Part shown: in pieces, positions 6,114-12,510 of the stretch
Layout of the letters: every line of letters begins with the position of its first letter
Position numbering within the stretch: the stretch's first letter is position 1
Source: Caldilineaceae bacterium
Lineage (GTDB): Bacteria > Chloroflexota > Anaerolineae > Caldilineales > Caldilineaceae
Direction: 5' to 3'
NCBI GenBank assembly: GCA_026645575.1
Contig: JAPKMW010000136.1
Span: forward strand, 1 to 24,280
DNA: 24,280 nucleotides
Notes under the pieces: model-generated
Databases searched by the model: none
Seen by the model: only the letters and a program-made list of their open reading frames with translations
What the model was told of the DNA's origin: nothing
Translations under genes and position numbers: made by a program

Positions 6114-6896
6114 ATGACCATTCAATTTGTTCCAGTCATCTTGACTGATCTGTTACCGCCCTTGCAGCAGCACATTGGCGCTTTCCCCTCGCCTATCGAT
6201 TCGTTTCTTGAAGACCACATTCTCGCCTCAACGCATTACTCCATTCGCAACGGTGATGAACAGATCGGCTGGGCGTCTGTCCACCAGCAATCCTTGTTGA
6301 CCCAGTTTGCCCTACTGCCGGGCTATCGGCGGTTGGGACAGCGGGTTTTTGCCCAAGCGCGTAAGCTAGAAGAAGTACAAGCGGCCTTTGTCCCGACTTG
6401 TGATGAATTTTTCCTGGCCCATGCGCTGGATGAGTACCGCCAACTTGAAAAGCAAGCCTACTTCTTCCAACATGACGCCCAACATCCACTCTATCAGCCG
6501 CCCATGAGCCTACGCCATCGCCAGGCCACGCCGGCTGATCAGCCGCTCTTTCAAGAACTTTCTGGTGATTTCTTTGATAAGCTGGAACAACGGCTGGCCG
6601 ACGGGCAACTGTACATCACAGAACGCGTCGTGCCAGGGTCTGTGGCATGTGTCGGCTTTGGCATTATTGAGCAAGGGCGTCTGCTGCCGGCGGTTGCCAG
6701 TTGCGGCATGTTTACTGTTCCCGCCCATCGTAACCAGGGCATTGGCCCGGCCATCATCACTCACCTGATTGGCTGTTGTCTTGCGCAAGGGCTACGACCA
6801 GTGGCCGGCTGCTGGTATTACAATCATCGTTCCAAAAAAACGTTGGAAAAAGCTGGGCTGTTTTCACAGACAAGATTGCTGAAAATCAGCTACTGA
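6114..6896 (+). CDS. GNAT acetyltransferase with a tandem, degenerate N-terminal GNAT half
   Basis: The C-terminal half of this 260-residue protein is a clear GNAT domain: CGMFTVPAHRNQGIGPAII carries the acetyl-CoA loop (RNQGIG) and WYYNHRSKKTLEKAGLF the final helix-strand. The N-terminal half (about 1-125) shows the same layout, with IGWASVHQQSLLTQFALLPG, YRRLGQRVFAQA in the loop position and EKQAYFF at the end. The loop deviates from R/Q-x-x-G-x-G/A, so this half has probably lost acetyl-CoA binding. The ribosome binding site is weak. The gene sits 32 bp after the previous acetyltransferase and 16 bp before the next, so it belongs to the same operon. Confidence 0.75.
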   Translation: MTIQFVPVILTDLLPPLQQHIGAFPSPIDSFLEDHILASTHYSIRNGDEQIGWASVHQQSLLTQFALLPGYRRLGQRVFAQARKLEEVQAAFVPTCDEFFLAHALDEYRQLEKQAYFFQHDAQHPLYQPPMSLRHRQATPADQPLFQELSGDFFDKLEQRLADGQLYITERVVPGSVACVGFGIIEQGRLLPAVASCGMFTVPAHRNQGIGPAIITHLIGCCLAQGLRPVAGCWYYNHRSKKTLEKAGLFSQTRLLKISY

Positions 6897-6912
6897 GGAC
6901 AGGAGAGGGTCA

Positions 6913-7335
6913 ATGGCCGAAATTATCTATAAACTGGATCTGGTGGGCGTCAATTGGGACGAGATCAAAGCAAAAGTCGCCGAGGATGACTTCGACAATG
7001 GGCGTACACCAGCCCAGTTAGAAGCCTCCTTTTGCAACAGTGCCGTTACGGTGATCGCCTATGCCGGCGACGAAATTGTTGGCAAGGCGCGCGCCTTGTC
7101 CGATGGCGTCTGTAATGCCTATGTTGTGGATGTCTGGACCTATTCGCCCTACCGTGGTCGTGGCATTGCCCGCACCATGATGGAAACGTTGTTACACCGG
7201 CTACCCGGTCAACATGTCTATCTCTTCACCGATACCGCTGTTGGGCTATATGAAAAAGTGGGCTTCCAGCCGCAAGAGATTGGCATGGGGCGGGTGGTGG
7301 GAAAGTGGTTGGACAGTAGTTCAGTAGGACAGTAA
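6913..7335 (+). CDS. Small GNAT acetyltransferase
   Basis: This 140-residue single-domain GNAT has VDVWTYSPYRGRGIARTMME as the acetyl-CoA loop and GLYEKVGFQPQ as the closing strand. Ribosome binding site GGAGAGG lies about 5 nt before ATG 6913. It is the last gene of the RIO kinase/acetyltransferase cluster. The final residues (DSSSVGQ) are encoded by the start of the repeat-rich hairpin at 7330-7377, so the C-terminus looks shaped by that repeat. The substrate is unknown. Confidence 0.8.
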   Translation: MAEIIYKLDLVGVNWDEIKAKVAEDDFDNGRTPAQLEASFCNSAVTVIAYAGDEIVGKARALSDGVCNAYVVDVWTYSPYRGRGIARTMMETLLHRLPGQHVYLFTDTAVGLYEKVGFQPQEIGMGRVVGKWLDSSSVGQ

Positions 7336-7377
7336 AACAGTACGTCAGTGCAGAACCACTGACGTACTGTTTTACTG
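7330..7377. terminator. Perfect 21-bp hairpin between convergent genes
   Basis: The arms 7330-7350 and 7357-7377 are perfectly complementary around CAGAAC. The left arm continues a run of CAGTA-like units that begins inside the GNAT gene (from about 7312). It sits between the GNAT stop (7335) and the lon stop (7384), so it could serve both strands as a terminator. Only modest T-runs follow, so this is inferred. It belongs to the intergenic repeat-hairpin family. Confidence 0.6.
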
Positions 7378-7383
7378 ATTCAC

Positions 7384-9834
7384 TTACTCCGCTTCCACTG
7401 GCTCTGGTGTCACCGGTAGTTCATCGACATGACCATTAGACGAAATCAGCCTTGTTGGGCGGGGACGGCGACCATTGGCGCCGACCTTCTTCAACCCCGG
7501 CAAGACATGGGGGAAGACATCGTCAATGGTCTCGGCTAGGATAAATTCCATCTTCTCGCTCACTTCCGGTGGCAGATCATCCAGATCGGCCTCGTTGCGC
7601 TTGGGGATGACCACCTTCTTCAAGCCGGCGCGATGGGCAGCCAGCACCTTCTGCTTCACCCCGCCCACCGGCATGACGCGACCACGCAGCGTCACTTCGC
7701 CGGTCATGGCAATCTGCCCCGACGCCGATTTTTTGGTGAGCATAGAAAGGAGCGCCATCACCATCGCCACACCGGCGGATGGCCCATCCTTGGGTGTGGC
7801 GCCGGCGGGGACATGCAAATGGATGTCGCTCTTCTCAAACAGGGTCGGGTCAATGCCAAAGGTTTCGGCGCGGGCGCGGACATAGGAGAGCGCAATGTTG
7901 GCCGACTCTTTCATCACATCGCCCAGTTGACCGGTCAACGTCAGGCGGCCACCACCGGTCATACGGCTGGCTTCGATAAAGAGAATGTCGCCCCCCACCT
8001 CGGTGACAGCCAGACCCGTCACTACACCGGGCGTCTGCGTGCGTTCGGCGGCTTCAAAGAAGAAACGGGCTTTGCCCAACAACTTAGTGATGTCGGCGTT
8101 TTTGAGCGTCACTTTGGTGGTGATTTCGCCGGCGGCAATACGCGTCGCCATTTTGCGTGCGGCCCGTCCGATCTCCCGCTCCAGTTGACGCACGCCAGCT
8201 TCACGGGTGTAATCGCGAATAATGGTCTTCAGCGCGCCATCGGTGAATTTCACCTCTTTGGGGCGCAGGCTATTGGCGCGCAATTGACGCGGGATCAGAT
8301 ACTTGTTGGCAATGTGCAGCTTCTCCTGCTCAATATAGCCATCGAGCCGAATGATCTCCATACGATCGCGTAGCGCTGGCGGAATCGGTTCAAGCAGGTT
8401 GGCCGTGGCGATAAACATCACCTGCGAGAGATTAAAATCAACATCCAGGTAATGGTCGCGGAAGTTGGCGTTCTGCTCCGGGTCCAGCACTTCCAGCAGC
8501 GCCGATGACGGATCGCCGCGCCAGTCCGAGCCAACTTTGTCCACTTCATCCAGTACAAAGACTGGGTTGCGCGTGCCAGTGCGCCGCAACGCCTGCATCA
8601 CCCGCCCCGGCATGGCGCCGATGTAGGTGCGGCGATGGCCGCGAATTTCGGCCTCATCGCGCATACCGCCGAGCGCCATACGCGTAAATTCGCGACCCAG
8701 CGCCCTTGCAATGGAGCGGGCCAGCGAAGTCTTGCCGACACCCGGCGGACCAACAAAGCAGAGAATGGCGCCGCGGCGATCACTGTCGTCGGCTTCCAGG
8801 TCATCCCGTTCCAACGCCAGTTTGCGCACGGCCAGAAACTCGAGAATGCGATCTTTGACCTCTTCCAGATCATAGTGATCCTCGTTGAGTACCTGGCGCG
8901 CATTGGCGATGTCGAGATTGTCTTCGCTCAACTTATTCCAGGGCAATTCGCATAGCCAATCTAAGTAGGTTTTGATCACCGAAAATTCGGCGGCCTGTGG
9001 GGGCATCTTCTCCAAGCGGCCCAACTCGCGTAAGGCTTCTTTGCGCGCCTCTTCGCTAAGACCGGCAGCTTCAATCTTTTTGCGATATTCCTGGATCTCG
9101 GCTTCGGTTTCGTCGCTTTCGCCCAACTCTTCGCGGATGGCCTTGAGTTGTTCGCGCAAGATATATTCGCGCTGTGAGCTTTCCAGTCCGGCCTTGGCCT
9201 GTTCACGCACTTGCGACTGCACCTGGGCATAGGCCACCCGTTGGCGGAAAAAGTCACGCACTAAGATGAGCCGCTTTTTGACATCATAGGCGTTGAGCAG
9301 TTCCAGGCGCTGTTCGTAGCTGTACTCTGGTGCGTATGCACTGTTATCGGCCAGATGACCCGGGGCCCGGATAGAGCGCACAAAGTTGATCACCCCATCG
9401 GGTAGGCCAGGCGTTAGCTCGACAAAGGCTTCGATCAACCCGCGCACCTCCAGCATCAATTGGTCGGTCTCTTCGTCCCACACCTCTGGATCTGGGCGCG
9501 AGTGACAGAGCGCGCGAATGTAGGGTTTGGTCTGCACAAACTCTCTCACCTCGGCGCGCACAATGCCCTGTACGACGATCACCATGCCATTGCCCCGCTG
9601 CATCGATTGGATTTGTGCAATGACGCCAATGTGATGAATCTGATCGAGGAGCGGCAACTCTTTGCGATCCATGAGGGCGAAGAGCAACAGAATGCGCCCA
9701 TGTTCCAACCCGGCTCGTACCGCGGCTTGGGTCATCTCGTCGTCCAGGTCTAACGGCGCCGCCATGTGGGGGCCGATGATCATATCATGCAAGATCACTG
9801 CTGGTAATTCAGTTAATGAATTTTGTTTGCTCAT
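7384..9834 (-). CDS. lon: ATP-dependent protease Lon
   Basis: The gene encodes a LonA-type protease of 816 residues, a normal length, that degrades misfolded and regulatory proteins in the cytosol. Domains in order: N-terminal substrate-recognition LON domain beginning LPAVILHDMIIGPHMAAPLD; coiled-coil linker; AAA+ module with Walker A GPPGVGKTS (about 362-370), Walker B VFVLDEVDK (about 426-433), sensor ATAN and arginine finger ALRDR; then the protease domain with catalytic Ser in KDGPSAGVAM (about S686) and Lys in GGVKQKV (about K727). The frame is open upstream to 9960, but those 42 residues do not resemble Lon, so ATG 9834 is chosen despite lacking a clear ribosome binding site. No CIRCE-like heat-shock operator was seen upstream. 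Confidence 0.95.
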   Translation of the reverse strand: MSKQNSLTELPAVILHDMIIGPHMAAPLDLDDEMTQAAVRAGLEHGRILLLFALMDRKELPLLDQIHHIGVIAQIQSMQRGNGMVIVVQGIVRAEVREFVQTKPYIRALCHSRPDPEVWDEETDQLMLEVRGLIEAFVELTPGLPDGVINFVRSIRAPGHLADNSAYAPEYSYEQRLELLNAYDVKKRLILVRDFFRQRVAYAQVQSQVREQAKAGLESSQREYILREQLKAIREELGESDETEAEIQEYRKKIEAAGLSEEARKEALRELGRLEKMPPQAAEFSVIKTYLDWLCELPWNKLSEDNLDIANARQVLNEDHYDLEEVKDRILEFLAVRKLALERDDLEADDSDRRGAILCFVGPPGVGKTSLARSIARALGREFTRMALGGMRDEAEIRGHRRTYIGAMPGRVMQALRRTGTRNPVFVLDEVDKVGSDWRGDPSSALLEVLDPEQNANFRDHYLDVDFNLSQVMFIATANLLEPIPPALRDRMEIIRLDGYIEQEKLHIANKYLIPRQLRANSLRPKEVKFTDGALKTIIRDYTREAGVRQLEREIGRAARKMATRIAAGEITTKVTLKNADITKLLGKARFFFEAAERTQTPGVVTGLAVTEVGGDILFIEASRMTGGGRLTLTGQLGDVMKESANIALSYVRARAETFGIDPTLFEKSDIHLHVPAGATPKDGPSAGVAMVMALLSMLTKKSASGQIAMTGEVTLRGRVMPVGGVKQKVLAAHRAGLKKVVIPKRNEADLDDLPPEVSEKMEFILAETIDDVFPHVLPGLKKVGANGRRPRPTRLISSNGHVDELPVTPEPVEAE

Positions 9835-10117
9835 AAAAGTTATCACACTATGTTGATTGCCGCGTACCACTCCCCATGAACTGCCGATTGTGCGCGCGCC
9901 AATTTCTTTCCCGCTCGCCACCGGACATGCAGAATAGTCGCACCGTCGATTTCGTTGCACTAGGGCGTATGGCGGGCAAGCCGATGAATCCGATCTGTTG
10001 AAAAGGATAATAGCTTGATTGTACTATACAAAGGGCTAAAACTCTCAGATTGTAAACCCCTCAATTTACTTATGCAGTATCATTGCTTCCTATTAAGTTT
10101 ACGGCTGTTGCGAAGTC

Positions 10118-10163
10118 GCTCGTAGCCAGTCACCGGGAACCCCTTCGGGGTGTGGCGACGAGC
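10118..10163. repeat. Imperfect palindrome, probable degenerate copy of the CCGGTC repeat
   Basis: GCTCGTAGCCA (10118-10128) pairs with TGGCGACGAGC (10153-10163) with one mismatch. Inside, ACCCC-TTC-GGGGT (10139-10151) forms a second small hairpin. The outer 10 nt match one end of the repeat at 10295-10350 exactly. The gap from 9835 to 10388 also holds the promoter at 10204 but no gene. Confidence 0.55.
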
Positions 10164-10203
10164 AAACTTGTGGGTTGCATCTGCCATCGCGCCCTGACCG
10201 GAA

Positions 10204-10232
10204 TTGGGACTCCTTCGCACTTTGGCTATAAT
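10204..10232 (+). promoter_or_regulatory. Sigma-70-type promoter for the glycosyltransferase gene
   Basis: TTGGGA (10204-10209), a 17-nt spacer, then a perfect TATAAT (10227-10232). The start of transcription would be near 10240, leaving a leader of about 150 nt that contains the palindrome at 10295-10350. Confidence 0.65.
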
Positions 10233-10294
10233 AGCGGAGGCTGGCGGCAGGGTGCGTCGGCCTATTTTTTGCTGTAAAGGAGTTAGCTATTAAG

Positions 10295-10350
10295 CTCATA
10301 GCCGGTCAATGACCGGCGTCCCTAACGCCGGTCATTGACCGGCTACGAGC
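10295..10350. repeat. CCGGTC palindromic repeat, copy 1
   Basis: The arms 10299-10319 and 10325-10345 are perfectly complementary (21 bp, 5-nt loop), and pairing extends to about 26 bp with one mismatch. Each arm contains CCGGTCAATGACCGG, itself a palindrome, so both hairpin and cruciform forms are possible. A second copy with the same layout is at 21974-22030. It lies in the leader of the glycosyltransferase gene. Confidence 0.85.
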
Positions 10351-10388
10351 GGGTTTAGTAGCTACCAAAGGAGTAAAGAATCCGATCT

Positions 10389-11936
10389 ATGCAGATGACA
10401 CCGCTGCTGGTTGTGCTTGCGTTTATCTTGCAAAGTTTCTATGCTATCGGCATGATTGGCCTGGCCCTCTATGGTCTACAAGCCTTTGGTTTAACCTTTC
10501 TCTTTCTGCGCCAACCGTGGCGCAGGCAACCCGCTGTTCTTCATCAGTCGGCGCTGCGTTTACAAGCCTGGCCCACGGTTACCATTCAGTTGCCCATCTA
10601 CAATGAATGGCATGTGATTGAACGCCTGATTGACGCCTGTGCTGTCCTCGATTACCCACGCCATCGTTTGCAAATCCAAGTTTTAGACGATTCAACGGAT
10701 CAGACGACCGCCATCGCGTTGCGACGCGCCGAATATTGGCAACGGCAGGGCGTTGATGTCACCGTTATCCGCCGACCAGTGCGCCAGGGGTTCAAAGCCG
10801 GCGCTTTGGCCTATGCTGCCCCGCTGGCAAAAGGTGAGTTTATTGCTATCTTTGACGCCGACTTTGCACCACCCTATGATTTCTTGCTGCGCACCTTGCC
10901 CCGCTTTACGCAGGCGGGTGGTGAACGGGTGGGCTTTGTGCAAGCGCGCTGGGGTCATTTGAATGCGGCCTATTCGCCCTTAACCCGTAGTCAAGCGCTG
11001 GCGCTGGATGGTCATTTTGTGGTCGAACAGGCCGGGCGGCAAGCGGGCGGCTTCCCCATTGGCTTCAATGGCTCCGGCGGCATCTGGCGGCGTGCTTGTA
11101 TTGATGACCCGGCGGTGGGGGGCTGGCACGCCGACACCCTCTGCGAAGACCTGGATTTGAGCTATCGCGCCCAGTTGGCCGGCTGGCAACCTTGTTTTTT
11201 GAGCGAGGTGGAAGCGCCCGCCGAAATTCCGCCACAACTGGCTGCTTTCAAACGCCAACAGTTCCGCTGGGCCAAGGGGAGCATCCAGACCTTGCGCAAA
11301 GTGGGCGGGCGGGTCTGGCGCAGCGACTGGACGCTCCTGGTGCGGCTCACGGCGCTGGTGCATCTGGGCAATTATCTGATTCACCCGCTCTTGTTGCTCA
11401 TCTTGTTGGTGAGCTTGCCGCTCTTGTTGACTGGTCAGAATCCCGGTTCACAACTGGCATTGCTTAGTTTGGCTTCCTTTGGCCCGCCGCTCTTATATGC
11501 CGTCGCCCAGATGGTGCTGCATGGTCGCCAGTGGTGGCGCCAATGGCGTTACCTGCCGCTCCTGACTCTGCTAGGCACCGGTCTTTGCTTTAACAACACA
11601 TTGGCGGTTTGGCAGGGGCTACGCAACCAGGGGGGCGTCTTCTTGCGCACCCCCAAGTTTCGGGTGGAAAGCAAAAGCGATGGCTGGCAAGGCAGCACCT
11701 ATCGTTTGCCGCTGGACGGGACCTTGGTCGGCGAGGTGGTGTTGTTCCTATATGCTTTGTGTACGGTAATCATTGCCCTAACTCAAGGGCATTGGATGCT
11801 CGGCGCTTTCTTGATGATCTACGTCGGCGGCTTTGCCTTGATGGTCGGCGCTACACTTTGGCAAGCTTGGCCGCAACCAAGACAAGCGCAAACCACGGCC
11901 CAACAATCGAAGAGCAGCCACCCAGTCGTCACTTGA
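10389..11936 (+). CDS. Membrane family-2 processive glycosyltransferase (cellulose/mannan synthase-like)
   Basis: This 515-residue inner-membrane GT2 enzyme has a hydrophobic segment at about 5-40 before the cytosolic GT-A domain, which carries VTIQLPIYNE, VLDDSTDQ, the metal-binding DAD (156-158), the catalytic-base region CEDLDLSYR (252-260) and QQFRW (290-294). At least four hydrophobic segments follow. The D, DxD, ED, QxxRW set marks processive beta-glycan synthases of the cellulose synthase/CslA type, which polymerise a nucleotide-sugar and push the chain across the membrane. There is no PilZ domain. The sugar cannot be told from sequence. The ATG at 10389 has AAGGAG about 15 nt upstream, unusually far, and M3 (10395) is an alternative. 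No other polysaccharide genes adjoin it. Confidence 0.85.
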   Translation: MQMTPLLVVLAFILQSFYAIGMIGLALYGLQAFGLTFLFLRQPWRRQPAVLHQSALRLQAWPTVTIQLPIYNEWHVIERLIDACAVLDYPRHRLQIQVLDDSTDQTTAIALRRAEYWQRQGVDVTVIRRPVRQGFKAGALAYAAPLAKGEFIAIFDADFAPPYDFLLRTLPRFTQAGGERVGFVQARWGHLNAAYSPLTRSQALALDGHFVVEQAGRQAGGFPIGFNGSGGIWRRACIDDPAVGGWHADTLCEDLDLSYRAQLAGWQPCFLSEVEAPAEIPPQLAAFKRQQFRWAKGSIQTLRKVGGRVWRSDWTLLVRLTALVHLGNYLIHPLLLLILLVSLPLLLTGQNPGSQLALLSLASFGPPLLYAVAQMVLHGRQWWRQWRYLPLLTLLGTGLCFNNTLAVWQGLRNQGGVFLRTPKFRVESKSDGWQGSTYRLPLDGTLVGEVVLFLYALCTVIIALTQGHWMLGAFLMIYVGGFALMVGATLWQAWPQPRQAQTTAQQSKSSHPVVT

Positions 11937-11972
11937 GTATAAAGCCAGCCTGGGATTTATCACCCTGTATCT

Positions 11973-12002
11973 TTGTCAAAAAGGCGTTTTTAGCGGTATA
12001 AT
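11973..12002 (+). promoter_or_regulatory. Sigma-70-type promoter for the small protein gene
   Basis: TTGTCA (11973-11978), an 18-nt spacer, then a perfect TATAAT (11997-12002). Transcription would begin near 12009, giving a leader of about 180 nt before the ATG at 12191. Confidence 0.65.
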
Positions 12003-12052
12003 AGGTGCAATAAGAGATGAAAATTTATTGGCTGATTGGCTTTACCTGTACG

Positions 12053-12142
12053 ACTATACTTTGTTCTGTATGAAAATCGGTGTTTGTTTCTTGCGTAGTT
12101 CTAGGCAGAAAACGCCGGTTTTCATCACAACCGCAGTATAGT
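12053..12142 (+). promoter_or_regulatory. Large leader-RNA hairpin upstream of the small protein gene
   Basis: The outer stem ACTATACT (12053-12060) pairs with AGTATAGT (12135-12142). After a symmetric 9x9 internal loop comes a 16-bp inner stem (12070-12085 with 12110-12125) and a 24-nt terminal loop. The inner stem has two U-G pairs that would be A-C mismatches in minus-strand RNA, which argues that the plus strand is the functional RNA. No T-tract follows, so it is not an ordinary terminator. It could be a cis-acting regulator or a small RNA. It matches no riboswitch class that I recognise. Confidence 0.5.
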
Positions 12143-12190
12143 AAACCGATCACCGAATCAACTAATGACTGAATTCTAGAAAAGGCAAGC

Positions 12191-12415
12191 ATGATCATGG
12201 GTAAGAATACATCTAGCAATACCAACACCTGGCAGGAAGATAAGGACGATATTATTATCCTCGCCAATCGATCCAACAAAAACTATGTCTTGGAACTACC
12301 CGCCGGGCGCTGTCGCCTGGACGCTGGTCGCCGGATGCGCACCCTGCGCTCGATCCTCAAGATCGGCCAGGTGAAAGAATTGCTCCAACAGGGCAATTTG
12401 GTGATTGAAAATTAA
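12191..12415 (+). CDS. Small uncharacterised protein (74 residues)
   Basis: I do not recognise this family. The N-terminus is polar (KNTSSNTNTWQEDKDD). The body looks compact and globular: IIILANRSNKNYVLELPAGR, then a basic RLDAGRRMRTLRSILKIG and VKELLQQGNLVIEN, suggesting beta strands around a basic helix. There are no Cys residues, no signal peptide and no membrane segment. An AAAAGG ribosome binding site lies about 5 nt before ATG 12191. The gene has its own promoter and a structured leader, and is followed by a heptamer repeat and polA, with which it could be co-transcribed. Nucleic-acid binding is possible from the basic stretch but is only a guess. Confidence 0.7.
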   Translation: MIMGKNTSSNTNTWQEDKDDIIILANRSNKNYVLELPAGRCRLDAGRRMRTLRSILKIGQVKELLQQGNLVIEN

Positions 12416-12425
12416 GTACAAAGGG

Positions 12426-12477
12426 GACTGGAGACTGAAGACTATGCAGAGTCTCTAGTCTCTAGTCTCTAGTCTTT
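12426..12477 (+). repeat. Heptamer tandem repeats folding back on each other
   Basis: The left side is GACTGGA, GACTGAA, GACTATG (12426-12446). The right side is AGTCTCT three times then AGTCTTT (12450-12477). GACT units on the left pair with AGTC units on the right, giving an imperfect hairpin with strict 7-nt periodicity. It sits between the small gene and polA and ends 33 bp before the polA start. Confidence 0.8.
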
Positions 12478-12510
12478 GGCGTTTATTTGTTTGATAGTTT
12501 CCCGTAACCT

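Noticed and set aside
5579..6148. 189-codon ORF overlapping the first GNAT gene in another frame
   Set aside because: It has no conserved motifs, and the overlapping frame 5536-6081 has a complete GNAT domain and coupling to the previous gene.
9835..9960. Longer N-terminus for Lon (42 extra residues)
   Set aside because: The extension is not Lon-like. The family normally begins close to the LPAVILHD strand, and ATG 9834 fits.
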